A stretch of 64,000 nucleotides of DNA, taken from assembly GCF_001592265.1 (NCBI RefSeq), contig NZ_BCWP01000010.1, forward strand, positions 1-64,000, given 5' to 3'. The position numbers and the translations under genes are program-made. The DNA comes from Curvibacter delicatus NBRC 14919 (GTDB lineage: Bacteria; Pseudomonadota; Gammaproteobacteria; Burkholderiales; Burkholderiaceae_C). The notes beneath the pieces are model-generated. The model saw only the letters and a program-made list of their open reading frames with translations. It searched no databases and was not told the origin of the DNA. Positions 9,611 through 20,210 of the stretch are shown here, piece after piece. Numbering within the stretch: position 1 is the first letter of the stretch; each line of letters starts with the position of its first letter.

Positions 9611-9793
9611 TCAGAGAACCTTGACCAGATAGCTGATCTTGTTGATCATGCCGCGCACTGCCGGGGTGTCCTGCAGTTCGCTCGTGCTTCCCAGCTTGCG
9701 CAGACCGAGGCCACGAACCGTGGCGCGGTGCGATTCCTTGCAACCGATGGGGCTGCGAACCAGCTGGATCTTGACTGTTTGTTGCGTTGTCAT
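9611..9793 (-). CDS. rpmD: 50S ribosomal protein L30
   Basis: A 60-residue L30 with [24 protein letters not shown], matching the ferredoxin-like fold of the family. It is separated by 15 bp from rpsE and by about 10 bp from rplO. Confidence 0.97.
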   Translation of the reverse strand: MTTQQTVKIQLVRSPIGCKESHRATVRGLGLRKLGSTSELQDTPAVRGMINKISYLVKVL

Positions 9794-9808
9794 TTTTGAA
9801 GTCTCCGA

Positions 9809-10336
9809 TTAAGCGAAGATCTCTTCAACGGACTTGCCACGCTTGGCAGCCACTTCCGAGGGAGTGGTGCTGTTCTTCAGCGCATCGAGCGTGGCACGAA
9901 CCATGTTGTAGGGGTTGCTTGAACCATGGCTCTTGGCCACGATGTCGGTGATGCCCATGACTTCAAAGACGGCGCGCATCGGGCCGCCAGCGATGATGCC
10001 GGTACCCTTGGGGGCCGGCGCCATCATCACGGAAGCGGCACCATGGCGACCCACCACCTGGTGGTGGAGCGAACCATTCTTGAGCGACACCTTGGTCATG
10101 TTGCGACGGGCTTCTTCCATCGCCTTCTGCACGGCTGCCGGCACTTCCTTGGACTTGCCCTTGCCCATGCCGACGCGGCCGTCGCCATCACCCACCACGG
10201 TCAGTGCGGCGAAACCCAGAATACGACCACCCTTGACCACCTTGGTCACGCGGTTGACCGCAATCATCTTCTCGCGCAGGCCGTCCTCAGGACCCTCGGC
10301 CCCTTTACCTTGCATTTTTGCTTGAACTTTAGCCAT
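9809..10336 (-). CDS. rpsE: 30S ribosomal protein S5
   Basis: A 175-residue S5 with the double-stranded RNA-binding N-domain ([19 protein letters not shown]) and the [19 protein letters not shown]-terminal region. S5 contributes to decoding fidelity and mRNA unwinding at the entry site. It lies between rplR and rpmD. Confidence 0.98.
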   Translation of the reverse strand: MAKVQAKMQGKGAEGPEDGLREKMIAVNRVTKVVKGGRILGFAALTVVGDGDGRVGMGKGKSKEVPAAVQKAMEEARRNMTKVSLKNGSLHHQVVGRHGAASVMMAPAPKGTGIIAGGPMRAVFEVMGITDIVAKSHGSSNPYNMVRATLDALKNSTTPSEVAAKRGKSVEEIFA

Positions 10337-10353
10337 CTTAAATTCCGATCTGC

Positions 10354-10719
10354 TTAGAACTGCAAGCCAGCTTCACGTGCCGCATCGGCCAGCGCCTTGA
10401 CGCGGCCGTGGTACGCAAAACCTGCACGATCAAATGCCACCTTCTCGACACCAGCGGCCTTCGCCTTCTCGGCGATACGCTTGCCGATGAGTTGGGCCGC
10501 GGCGGCATTGCCACCCTTGCCCGAACCACCCAACGACTTGCGCACATCGGCTTCGGCGGTCGAGGCACTGGCAAGCACCTTGGCACCGTCGCCGGAAATC
10601 ACGCTGGCGTAAATATGCAAATTGGTACGGGTCACGCTCAGACGGGCAACACCTTGTTGGGCGATGCGGATACGGGTCTGACGTGCCCGGCGAAGACGCT
10701 GCTCTTTCTTGGTCAACAT
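10354..10719 (-). CDS. rplR: 50S ribosomal protein L18
   Basis: A 121-residue 5S rRNA-binding protein with [16 protein letters not shown], the [16 protein letters not shown] core and [26 protein letters not shown] at the end. It starts 11 bp after rplF. Confidence 0.97.
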   Translation of the reverse strand: MLTKKEQRLRRARQTRIRIAQQGVARLSVTRTNLHIYASVISGDGAKVLASASTAEADVRKSLGGSGKGGNAAAAQLIGKRIAEKAKAAGVEKVAFDRAGFAYHGRVKALADAAREAGLQF

Positions 10720-10730
10720 GCTGCAGCTCC

Positions 10731-11264
10731 TTATTTCTTCTTGGTCTCTTTGATCGTGACCTTTTCATCCGAATAACGGATGCCCTTGCCCTTGTAGGGC
10801 TCGGGAGGACGGATCGCACGAATTTCGGCAGCCACCTGGCCCACGCGCTGGCGGTCTGCACCCTTGATCACGATTTCCGTGGGGGCAGGCGTCGCCACCG
10901 TGATGCCGGCAGGCATGTCCACATTCACAGGATGGGAGTAACCCACAGCCAGGTTCAGCTTGGCGCCTTGGGCCTGGGCCTTGTAACCCACACCGATCAA
11001 GGTCAGTTTCTTCTCGAAACCCTTGCTGACACCCACCACCATGTTGTTCACCAGCTGACGCATGGTGCCGCTCATGGCATTGGCTTCACGGGACTCATTG
11101 GCGGGAACAAAGCTCAGCTTGCCGCCTTCGTTATTCACATTCACCAAGGCAGACTGGGCCAGCGACAGAGCGCCACCGGCACCCTTGACGCTGATCTGGT
11201 CAGCCTTGATGGACACATCCACCCCAGCGGGGATGGCAACAGGCATTTTTCCTACACGTGACAT
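10731..11264 (-). CDS. rplF: 50S ribosomal protein L6
   Basis: A 177-residue L6 made of the two duplicated L6 domains. It starts [15 protein letters not shown] and ends with the signature [14 protein letters not shown] (about 155-168) that contacts 23S rRNA near the sarcin-ricin loop. It lies between rpsH and rplR. Confidence 0.98.
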   Translation of the reverse strand: MSRVGKMPVAIPAGVDVSIKADQISVKGAGGALSLAQSALVNVNNEGGKLSFVPANESREANAMSGTMRQLVNNMVVGVSKGFEKKLTLIGVGYKAQAQGAKLNLAVGYSHPVNVDMPAGITVATPAPTEIVIKGADRQRVGQVAAEIRAIRPPEPYKGKGIRYSDEKVTIKETKKK

Positions 11265-11287
11265 TTCAGTTTCTCCTCAATGCCGCG

Positions 11288-11683
11288 TTAAGCCACGTAG
11301 CAAAGCACTTCGCCACCGACACCGGTAGCGCGCGCCTTGCGGTCGGTCATGACACCCTTGGGGGTCGTCACAATGGCCACACCCATGCCGTTTTGGACCT
11401 GGGGAATGGCATCGCGGCCTTTGTACACGCGCAGACCAGGGCGGCTGACGCGCTCAATGCGCTCGATCACCGGACGGCCGGCATAGTACTTCAGGGCAAT
11501 TTCAAGTTCAGACTTGCCAGCTTCGGTTTTCACCTGGAAGCCGTCGATATAGCCTTCATCCTTCAACACCTGCGCAATGGCAATCTTCACTTTGGAAGAC
11601 GGCACAGACACGGTGGTTTTGGCCACCATCTGCGCATTGCGAATGCGTGTCAACAGGTCGGCGATGGGATCACTCATGCTCAT
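11288..11683 (-). CDS. rpsH: 30S ribosomal protein S8
   Basis: A 131-residue S8 with [16 protein letters not shown] and a C-terminal [13 protein letters not shown]-type region (here [13 protein letters not shown]). The ATG at 11683 is favoured over the in-frame ATG two codons later because AGGAG lies nine bases upstream of it. In E. coli S8 represses the spc operon by binding rplE mRNA. Confidence 0.97.
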   Translation of the reverse strand: MSMSDPIADLLTRIRNAQMVAKTTVSVPSSKVKIAIAQVLKDEGYIDGFQVKTEAGKSELEIALKYYAGRPVIERIERVSRPGLRVYKGRDAIPQVQNGMGVAIVTTPKGVMTDRKARATGVGGEVLCYVA

Positions 11684-11702
11684 GTTTAATCTCTCCTACC
11701 GC

Positions 11703-12008
11703 TTACCAGCTGGCCTTGGTGACACCGGGGATGTCGCCGGCGAAAGCCATTTCACGAATCTTGGCGCGACCCAGGCCGAACTGGCGGAAGGTACCGCGCG
11801 GACGACCCGTGATGGCGCAACGGTTGCGTTGACGCGTCGGATTGGCGTTACGCGGGAGCTTCTGCAGGCCCAGACGGGCAGCCGCACGCTCTTCGTCGCT
11901 ACGCTTGGCGTCGTTTGCGATAGCCTTCAGTTCCGCGTGTTTTTTCGCGTACTTGGCGACCAGTTTGTCTCGCTTGAGCTCGCGCTCGATCAAAGCTACT
12001 TTAGCCAC
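11703..12008 (-). CDS. rpsN: 30S ribosomal protein S14
   Basis: A 101-residue S14 of the long, zinc-free type, with no CxxC pairs. It starts [20 protein letters not shown] and carries the family [19 protein letters not shown] segment near 64-82. It lies between rplE and rpsH. Confidence 0.98.
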   Translation of the reverse strand: MAKVALIERELKRDKLVAKYAKKHAELKAIANDAKRSDEERAAARLGLQKLPRNANPTRQRNRCAITGRPRGTFRQFGLGRAKIREMAFAGDIPGVTKASW

Positions 12009-12016
12009 GGGTCACC

Positions 12017-12556
12017 TCAGTTCTTGAACGGGAAACGGAAACCAGCGAGCAGCGCCTTGCACTCTTCGTCGGTCTGGGCCGTTGTGGTGATGCTGATATT
12101 GAGACCGCGCAAGGCATCCACCTTGTCGTACTCGATCTCAGGGAAAATGATCTGCTCTTTGACGCCGATGTTGTAGTTGCCGCGGCCATCAAAGGCACGA
12201 CCGGAGATACCACGGAAGTCACGAACACGCGGCAGAGCCACGGTCACGAAACGATCCAGGAACTCGAACATCTGGACGCCACGCAGGGTCACCATGCAGC
12301 CAATAGCCTGGCCTTCACGGATCTTGAAACCGGCGATAGCCTTCTTGGCCTTGGTCACCACCGGCTTCTGGCCGGCGATCTTGGTCAGGTCGCCAACGGC
12401 GTTTTCCATGACCTTCTTGTCGGCGACAGCTTCACTCACACCCATGTTCAGGGTGATCTTGGTGATACGCGGCACCTGCATGGGCGACTTGTAGCCGAAC
12501 TTGGCGGTCAACTCAGGGACCACCTTCTCACGATAGTGTTGTTGCAGACGTGCCAT
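12017..12556 (-). CDS. rplE: 50S ribosomal protein L5
   Basis: A 179-residue 5S rRNA-binding L5 with [17 protein letters not shown], a central [17 protein letters not shown] and the [18 protein letters not shown] loop. It contacts P-site tRNA in the central protuberance. It starts 2 bp after rplX. Confidence 0.98.
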   Translation of the reverse strand: MARLQQHYREKVVPELTAKFGYKSPMQVPRITKITLNMGVSEAVADKKVMENAVGDLTKIAGQKPVVTKAKKAIAGFKIREGQAIGCMVTLRGVQMFEFLDRFVTVALPRVRDFRGISGRAFDGRGNYNIGVKEQIIFPEIEYDKVDALRGLNISITTTAQTDEECKALLAGFRFPFKN

Positions 12557-12558
12557 GC

Positions 12559-12879
12559 TTATGCCACCTTGATTTCTTCGCCGCTGGACTTGTAAACGCG
12601 CACGCGCTTACCATCCGCCAGCAACTTGATACCCACGCGGTCAGCCTTGCCGGAAGCCGCATTGAAAATGGCCACGTTGGACTGGTGGATCGGCATAGCC
12701 TTCTCCACGATGCCGCCGGTCGTGCCCTTCATCGGATTGGGCTTGGTGTGCTTCTTCACCAAGTTGACACCCTCGATCACCAGATGGGAATCATCCTTGC
12801 GCAGAGCAACCTTGCCGCGCTTACCCTTGTCGCGCCCGGTGAGCACGATGACGTCGTCGCCTTTGCGAATCTTGTTCAT
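12559..12879 (-). CDS. rplX: 50S ribosomal protein L24
   Basis: A 106-residue L24 with the KOW motif ([19 protein letters not shown] at 6-24) and the [21 protein letters not shown] region. It is an assembly-initiating 23S rRNA-binding protein. It lies 9 bp downstream of rplN. Confidence 0.97.
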   Translation of the reverse strand: MNKIRKGDDVIVLTGRDKGKRGKVALRKDDSHLVIEGVNLVKKHTKPNPMKGTTGGIVEKAMPIHQSNVAIFNAASGKADRVGIKLLADGKRVRVYKSSGEEIKVA

Positions 12880-12888
12880 GGCGGGTCC

Positions 12889-13257
12889 TTAGAGAACTTC
12901 AGGAGCCAGGGACACGATCTTCATGAACTTCTCGGTACGCAGCTCGCGCGTGACCGGTCCAAAGATACGGGTGCCGATCGGCTCCAGTTTGGCATTAAGC
13001 AACACAGCAGCATTGCCATCGAATTTAACCAGCGAGCCATCGCCACGGCGGATGCCCTTGGCCGTACGAACCACCACAGCGCTGTAGACCTCGCCCTTTT
13101 TGACGCGGCCGCGCGGAGCAGCTTCCTTGATGCTCACCTTGATGACGTCACCCACACTGGCGTAGCGACGCTTGGAACCGCCGAGCACCTTGATGCACAA
13201 AACGGACTTCGCGCCGGTGTTGTCGGCGACTTCTAACCGAGATTCTGTCTGGATCAT
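12889..13257 (-). CDS. rplN: 50S ribosomal protein L14
   Basis: A 122-residue L14 from ATG 13257 ([19 protein letters not shown]...). The open frame runs 29 codons further upstream, but that part is the mRNA leader and is unlike L14. It binds 23S rRNA near bridge B8. It is the first gene of this ribosomal block. The neighbour upstream is glpD rather than rpsQ, so the spc genes are detached from the S10 operon and depend on the promoter at 13398-13426. Confidence 0.98.
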   Translation of the reverse strand: MIQTESRLEVADNTGAKSVLCIKVLGGSKRRYASVGDVIKVSIKEAAPRGRVKKGEVYSAVVVRTAKGIRRGDGSLVKFDGNAAVLLNAKLEPIGTRIFGPVTRELRTEKFMKIVSLAPEVL

Positions 13258-13397
13258 TTCAATATTCCCAACTTGCACCAGGCGGCTTCCGCACAGCGGC
13301 AACACCCGGTCAGTCTTGGGCCCGTCGTCCTCGGCATGAACCACTCACACCGTCTCCGCTGGGCAGAAACTCCGCGTCTTTTAACGCGAAGTCTGCA

Positions 13398-13426
13398 ATT
13401 ATGCCAAATTAATTCTTGACCGTCAA
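13398..13426 (-). promoter_or_regulatory. sigma-70 promoter of the spc-alpha ribosomal block
   Basis: On the minus strand TTGACG (13426-13421), a 17-bp spacer and CATAAT (13403-13398) form a near-consensus promoter. Transcription would start near 13391, giving a leader of about 134 nt before rplN. The leader opens with a short hairpin (CGCGT...ACGCG near 13372-13388). The -35 box overlaps the glpD stop codon. Confidence 0.8.
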
Positions 13427-15024
13427 GCGTCGTGCGCCAGAGCCGGAAGATACTGCTCAGCCAATGCCTCAAAGGCAGCCATCTGCGGGTCAACATCGGT
13501 CTCAGAAAGGAGTATCTGGGCCACTCGGGGCGCAAGACGGCGGGACAGGACTGCGTCCAGAAACAACAACCGGGACCGCCGCGCCAGCACATCTTCAACC
13601 GTGCGCGCGTATTCGTAGCGGGCAGCGAAGCGCACCATCGCCTCCGTCAGACCGCCACCCAACTCGTCGGCCGCACCCGGCAGGAACGCCAGCAAGGCCC
13701 GCTCAGTGCCGTACAAATGAGACCCCGGCGGCGCGCTGACGGCCAACGAGACACCGTCCGGAGGTGCCCCGACAAGTTTCAAGTTAGCAGTTACTTTCGC
13801 ACGAGGACCATCCAAGATCCCATTCCGGAAGCAATGATCGAGGACATCCTCCGCCATGGCCCGGTAAGTCGTCCATTTTCCCCCCGTCACCGTGACCAAC
13901 CCACTGCGGCTAACCAACACCGTGTGCTCACGGCTTAATGCCTTGGTACTCCCCCCCTCCTCGTCAGGCGGCTTGACCAAGGGGCGCAGGCCGACCCAGA
14001 CGCTGCGCACATCAGCACGTGTGGGCGCCTTGGCCAGGTAGCGACCGGCCTCCGTGAGGATGAAGTCAATCTCTTCACGAAACGGAGCCGGCTCACGCGC
14101 CAGATCGTTTCGCGGTGTATCCGTTGTCCCTAGAATGGTTTTGCCCAGCCAAGGTACCGCGAACAGCACCCGCCCATCGGCTGTTTTGGGGACAAGCAGG
14201 GCATGGTCGGTCGGCAGGTACTCGCGATCTACCACCAAATGCACACCTTGGCTCGGCGCAACCATCGGCTTGACCGGCCGGCTCAGTGCGTCGCCATCCT
14301 TTTGCCGGAATTCATCGACCCAGACACCTGCCGCATTGACCACGCAGCGCGCCTGGATCCGGTAGGCACGTCCAGTCTCGCGGTCCTCGCACATCAAGCC
14401 GGCAACCCTGCCCTGATCGTGAACCAGGTCCGTGGCTGCACAGTAATTGAGGAGCAACGCACCACGGGCCGCCGCCGTGCGACCAATCGCCAAGGCCAGC
14501 CGCGCATCGTCGAACTGGCCATCCCAGTATTTGACACCCCCTTTCAGGCCTGGCGCCTGTGCAGTAGGCAGGCACGCCAGCACCTGCCCGCGGCTCAGGA
14601 ACTCGGTGGCCCCCAGACCTGCCTTGCCGGCCAGTGCGTCATAGGCCTTCAGGCCGATGCCATAGAAGGGCGCTTCCCACCAATGGTAGGAAGGCATCAC
14701 GAAAGGCAGTGGCTGCGCAAGATGCGGCGCATTGTGCAGCAGGGTGGCACGTTCATGCAGCGCTTCCCGCACCAACGCGATATTGCCCTGCGCCAGATAG
14801 CGGACACCACCATGCACCAGCTTGGTAGACCGCGATGAAGTGCCCTTGGCAAAATCATGTGACTCGACCAGCACGACGGAGAGCCCGCGCGCAACCGCAT
14901 CCAGCGCGACACCGAGGCCGGTTGCGCCGCCACCAATGATGGCCACATCCCACACACGCGGCTCTGCCAAGCGCTGCACGAGCTGCGAACGCAAGCTGGG
15001 TTGTGGAAATTGAGGTTCACTCAT
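13423..15024 (-). CDS. glpD: aerobic glycerol-3-phosphate dehydrogenase
   Basis: A 533-residue membrane-associated flavoenzyme that oxidises glycerol-3-phosphate to dihydroxyacetone phosphate and passes electrons to quinone. The FAD-binding GGGATG motif lies at 31-36, followed by the family stretch KGTSSRSTKLVHGGVRYL near 65-82; TVTGGKWTTYRAMAEDV marks the later FAD-binding region. I chose ATG 15024 because it gives the usual short N-terminus; an upstream extension to 15102 is less likely. It is the last gene of the minus-strand glp operon, 138 bp after glpV. The gap holds a GC-rich hairpin (CGACGC/GCGTCG, 15123-15148) that could lower its expression relative to the transporter. Confidence 0.95.
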   Translation of the reverse strand: MSEPQFPQPSLRSQLVQRLAEPRVWDVAIIGGGATGLGVALDAVARGLSVVLVESHDFAKGTSSRSTKLVHGGVRYLAQGNIALVREALHERATLLHNAPHLAQPLPFVMPSYHWWEAPFYGIGLKAYDALAGKAGLGATEFLSRGQVLACLPTAQAPGLKGGVKYWDGQFDDARLALAIGRTAAARGALLLNYCAATDLVHDQGRVAGLMCEDRETGRAYRIQARCVVNAAGVWVDEFRQKDGDALSRPVKPMVAPSQGVHLVVDREYLPTDHALLVPKTADGRVLFAVPWLGKTILGTTDTPRNDLAREPAPFREEIDFILTEAGRYLAKAPTRADVRSVWVGLRPLVKPPDEEGGSTKALSREHTVLVSRSGLVTVTGGKWTTYRAMAEDVLDHCFRNGILDGPRAKVTANLKLVGAPPDGVSLAVSAPPGSHLYGTERALLAFLPGAADELGGGLTEAMVRFAARYEYARTVEDVLARRSRLLFLDAVLSRRLAPRVAQILLSETDVDPQMAAFEALAEQYLPALAHDA

Positions 15025-15162
15025 GACTTTTGTGCTCTGTGGCAGCCGCACAGGCGGAGCCACCCTTTCATCGAGAGCTGCATAGGGGAGTACGCCAAAC
15101 AACCATTGATTCCACCACGGGCCGACGCCGCCACGCGCGGGCGCGTCGACCCGATCGGCCGG

Positions 15163-16893
<1,731 letters not shown>

Positions 16894-16980
16894 GATGTCT
16901 GTCTCCTCATAGTCGCTCCCCCTGGGATTCAAGAGATCGTCCGGCTCAGGGGAAGGAGAGAGCCTGACGAAGGGAAAGGA

Positions 16981-17289
16981 TCAGCCCTTGCGCATCACCA
17001 GCAGCAAGAGCGCCATGGAAAACACGAAACTGAACCAGACGGAAGGTTCCGAGGACATCCCCAGCCATTGCGCCAAGGCGCCGCTGGCCCCCACGAAAAT
17101 CAGATTCACGTACGCCGCCAGCAGCAGCCCGATGAACAGGCGATCACCACGTGTGGTCTCCAGCGGCAGCCACCCGCGGCGACGCGCGGTTGGCGACTTG
17201 ATCTCCCACACCGTCATGCCCAACAGCAGCAGGACGATGCACACAAAGAAAACCACCACGGGCGTGGTCCAGGCCATCCAGTCAAACAT
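16981..17289 (-). CDS. glpU: small inner-membrane component of glycerol ABC transporter (DUF2160-type)
   Basis: A 102-residue membrane protein with three predicted transmembrane helices (about 8-28, 50-72, 82-99) and a basic cytoplasmic loop KSPTARRRG. Its size and position between the permease glpQ and the binding-protein gene glpV match GlpU of the glycerol importer. Its role in transport is not established. It starts with MFDWMAWTTPVVVFF. Confidence 0.85.
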   Translation of the reverse strand: MFDWMAWTTPVVVFFVCIVLLLLGMTVWEIKSPTARRRGWLPLETTRGDRLFIGLLLAAYVNLIFVGASGALAQWLGMSSEPSVWFSFVFSMALLLLVMRKG

Positions 17290-17390
17290 GGCGCCCCCCT
17301 GTAGCGCCTGCGGCGCTTCTCCCCCTGAGGGGAACGCACCCTGTGGCCCGGCAAAGCCGGTTCCACGGGCGCCCTGGGTTTTGCGTCCTG
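17290..17390. repeat. GC-rich intergenic hairpin element between glpQ and glpU
   Basis: The gap between two operon genes contains a palindromic CCCCCTGAGGGG run and a long imperfect hairpin at about 17339-17369: CCCTGTGG on one arm and CCACGGG on the other, enclosing CCGGC-AAA-GCCGG. It resembles a dispersed intergenic repeat I know from Comamonadaceae genomes, but only this copy lies in the window. As RNA it could act as a processing or stability element that separates permease from binding-protein expression. Confidence 0.6.
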
Positions 17391-17434
17391 GATCGTCGCT
17401 GCGATATGGGATTCATGTCTTGTTCCTCTTCTGC

Positions 17435-18247
17435 TCAGACCCGGCCCATGGCGAAGCCCTTGGCGATGTAGTGCCGCACGAACCAGATCACGATGGCGCC
17501 CGGCACGATGGTCAGCACGCCGGCGGCCGCCAGCGTGGCCCAGTCCATGCCCGCCGCAGACACCGTGCGCGTCATCGTCGCCACGATGGGTTTGGCATTG
17601 ACGCTGGTCAGCGTACGCGCCAGCAGCAACTCCACCCAGCTGAACATGAAGCAGAAAAACGCGGCGACACCCACACCTGCCTTGATGAGAGGCAGGAAAA
17701 TGGTCAGGAAAAAGCGCGGGAAGCTGTAGCCGTCGATGTAGGCGGTCTCGTCGATCTCGCGTGGGATGCCGCTCATGAAGCCCTCCAGAATCCAGACCGC
17801 CAGGGGCACGTTGAACAGCAGGTGCGCCAGCGCCACCGCGATATGCGTATCCATGAGGCCCACCGTCGTATAGAGCTGGAAGAACGGCAGCAGGAAAACG
17901 GCCGGCGGCGTCATGCGGTTGGTCAGCAGCCAGAAGAACACATGCTTGTCGCCCAGGAACTGGTAGCGCGAGAAGGCGTAGGCCGCGGGCAGCGCCACGG
18001 TCACGGAGATCACGGTGTTGATGGCGACATAGATCAGGCTGTTGATGTAGCCCGAATACCAGGAAGGATCGGTGAAGATAGTCGCGTAGTTCGCCAGGGT
18101 GAAATGCTGCGGAAAGAACGAGAAGCTCGACAGGATATCCTCGTTCGTCTTGAAGCTCATGTTGACCATCCAGTAGATGGGCAATATGGCGAACACCAGA
18201 TAGGCGATCAGGAAAAGCGTGCGTTTCTGGAAGCGTTTTTCATTCAT
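17435..18247 (-). CDS. glpQ: glycerol ABC transporter permease
   Basis: A 270-residue MalG-type inner-membrane permease with six predicted helices. It has the cytoplasmic EAA loop (GIPREIDETAYIDGYSFPRFFLTIFLPL) that docks on the ATPases. ATG 18247 lies inside the end of glpP (8-bp overlap), which supports translational coupling. It pairs with GlpP to form the transmembrane channel of the glycerol importer. The end carries the short KGFAMGRV tail. Confidence 0.92.
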   Translation of the reverse strand: MNEKRFQKRTLFLIAYLVFAILPIYWMVNMSFKTNEDILSSFSFFPQHFTLANYATIFTDPSWYSGYINSLIYVAINTVISVTVALPAAYAFSRYQFLGDKHVFFWLLTNRMTPPAVFLLPFFQLYTTVGLMDTHIAVALAHLLFNVPLAVWILEGFMSGIPREIDETAYIDGYSFPRFFLTIFLPLIKAGVGVAAFFCFMFSWVELLLARTLTSVNAKPIVATMTRTVSAAGMDWATLAAAGVLTIVPGAIVIWFVRHYIAKGFAMGRV

Positions 18248-19136
18248 GGCCGGCTCCCTGCTTGTCCGCCGTGCCCACACGCTGCATCCAGTTGTAGAGG
18301 ATGAAGCACAGCAACAGGATGATGAGGAAATAGATCAGGGAAAACGCCGCTGCCGGGCCCAGATCGAACTGGCCGACCGCCTTCTGTGTCAGGTATTGCG
18401 ACAGGAAAGTGGTCGCATTGCCCGGCCCGCCGCCCGTGAGCACGAACGGCTCGGTGTAGATCATGAAACTGTCCATGAAGCGCAGCAGCACGGCGATCAT
18501 GAGCACGCCGCGCATCTTGGGCAGCTGGATATAACGGAACACGGCGAACTTGCTGGCCCCGTCGATGCGGGCTGCCTGGTAATAGGCGTCAGGAATCGAA
18601 CGCAAGCCGGCAAAACACAGCAAGGCGACCAGCGGCGTCCAGTGCCACACATCCATCACCAGCACCGTGATCCACGCATGGGAGGAATTGCCGGTGTAGC
18701 TGTAGTCGAGCCCGATGTAGTCCAGCGCCGCCCCCAGCAGCCCTATATCGGCCCTGGCATAGATCTGCCAGATGGTGCCGACGACGTTCCAGGGGATCAG
18801 CAGCGACAGGGCCATCATCACCAGCACGGCCGATGATTTCCAGCCTTGTGCCGGCATGGCCAGCGCCAGCAGGATGCCCAGCGGCAGCTCGACCGCCAGC
18901 ACTGCCAGCGAAAACCCCAGCTGGCGCAGCAAGGCCTCATGCAACTCCGGATCACGCATCACGGCGGCAAACCACTCGGTCCCCACAAAGACGCGACGCT
19001 CGGGCGAGATGATGTCCTGCACCGAGTAGTTCACCACCGTCATGAGCGGCAGGATCGCCGAAAACGCCACGCACAGGATCACCGGAAGAATCAGGAACCA
19101 GGCCTTCTGGTTCACGGGTTTGTTCGCAGCGCTCAT
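18240..19136 (-). CDS. glpP: glycerol ABC transporter permease
   Basis: A 298-residue MalF-type permease with six predicted helices and an EAA-like loop (SIPDAYYQAARIDGASKFAVFRYIQLP). It overlaps glpT by 4 bp at its start (ATGA) and glpQ at its end. It forms the membrane channel with GlpQ. A periplasmic loop between helices 1 and 2 is somewhat expanded. Confidence 0.92.
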   Translation of the reverse strand: MSAANKPVNQKAWFLILPVILCVAFSAILPLMTVVNYSVQDIISPERRVFVGTEWFAAVMRDPELHEALLRQLGFSLAVLAVELPLGILLALAMPAQGWKSSAVLVMMALSLLIPWNVVGTIWQIYARADIGLLGAALDYIGLDYSYTGNSSHAWITVLVMDVWHWTPLVALLCFAGLRSIPDAYYQAARIDGASKFAVFRYIQLPKMRGVLMIAVLLRFMDSFMIYTEPFVLTGGGPGNATTFLSQYLTQKAVGQFDLGPAAAFSLIYFLIILLLCFILYNWMQRVGTADKQGAGHE

Positions 19137-20209
19137 GACACCAGTTCCTCATTCACATAAAAGCAGGTGTGCCCCCCCACCAGCTGCAGCCAGACCGTGT
19201 CACCCGGCACAAGCGCCGGCGACTCGACACTCAGTCTGGCCTTGACCCGCTCGCCCAGGACCTCCGCCGTCAGCATCAGATGGGTACCCACGTCCTGCAC
19301 CTGTTGCACACGGGCGGGCACCGCTCCGGCCGCATCGGGCGCCACAACCGCCACGTATTCGGGGCGAATGCCCAGCTTGACCGGCCCGACCGGCAACGCC
19401 GCCCGGTGCGGCAGCGGCAGCGTCCGGCCCGCCAGAAGCAGGCTTGTGTCGCGCACTTCGGCCGACAGGAAATTCATGCCCGGCGAGCCGATGAAATGAC
19501 CGACAAAGGTGTGCTGGGGTCGCTCGAACAGCGCATCCGCCGGCCCCACCTGGACCGCCTTGCCGCGTGTCATCACCACCACCTGGTCGGCAAAGGTCAA
19601 GGCCTCGACCTGGTCATGGGTCACATAGATCAGCGTCAGCTTGAGTTCGTGGTGAATCTGCTTGAGCTTGCGGCGGAGTTGCCACTTGAGGTGCGGGTCG
19701 ATCACCGTCAGCGGCTCGTCGAACAAAACCGCCGAAACATCGGAACGCACCAGGCCGCGCCCGAGCGAGATCTTCTGTTTGGCATCAGCGGCAAGTCCGG
19801 CGGCGCGCCGGTTGAGCTGGCCGCTCAGGTCGAGCATCTCGGCGATCTCGCCAACGCGTTGGCGGATCTGCGCGTCCGGCACATGGCGGTTGCGCAGCGG
19901 AAAGGCCAGGTTCTCGGCCACGGTCATCGTGTCGTAGATGACCGGGAACTGGAATACCTGCGCAATGTTGCGCTCCTGCGGGCTGAGGCGGGTGACATCG
20001 CGCCCGTCGAACAGGACCTTGCCGTGGGAAGGCAGCAGCAGCCCGGACATGATGTTGAGCATGGTGGTCTTGCCGCAGCCGGAAGGGCCGAGCAAGGCGT
20101 AGGCCCCGCCATCCTCAAACGTCATCTTCAGCGGCAGCAGGGCATAGTCGCCGTCCTCTCGAGGGTTCGGCCGGTAAGCATGCGCCAAATCGAGTTCTAT
20201 GCGCGCCAT
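19133..20209 (-). CDS. glpT: glycerol ABC transporter ATPase with degenerate signature motif
   Basis: A 358-residue MalK-type ATPase. Walker A GPSGCGKT is at 41-48, the Q-loop at QVFQ, Walker B VLFDEP near 161-166 and a normal H-loop THDQ (H198). The ABC signature LSGGQ is replaced by LAADA at 139-143, so this subunit should not complete the ATP site formed on its partner. The C-terminal TOBE-like regulatory domain starts near 240. It lies between glpS and glpP. The symbol follows the R. leguminosarum glpSTPQUV naming and is not the antiporter GlpT. Confidence 0.92.
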   Translation of the reverse strand: MARIELDLAHAYRPNPREDGDYALLPLKMTFEDGGAYALLGPSGCGKTTMLNIMSGLLLPSHGKVLFDGRDVTRLSPQERNIAQVFQFPVIYDTMTVAENLAFPLRNRHVPDAQIRQRVGEIAEMLDLSGQLNRRAAGLAADAKQKISLGRGLVRSDVSAVLFDEPLTVIDPHLKWQLRRKLKQIHHELKLTLIYVTHDQVEALTFADQVVVMTRGKAVQVGPADALFERPQHTFVGHFIGSPGMNFLSAEVRDTSLLLAGRTLPLPHRAALPVGPVKLGIRPEYVAVVAPDAAGAVPARVQQVQDVGTHLMLTAEVLGERVKARLSVESPALVPGDTVWLQLVGGHTCFYVNEELVS

Positions 20210-20210
20210 G

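Noticed and set aside
7876-9624. 582-codon plus-strand ORF opposite secY and rplO
   Set aside because: It is antisense to two certain genes, has His/Gln-rich low-quality composition, and no known motif.
12889-13344. 29-codon N-terminal extension of rplN
   Set aside because: L14 starts at ATG 13257 in all families; the extension is the mRNA leader.
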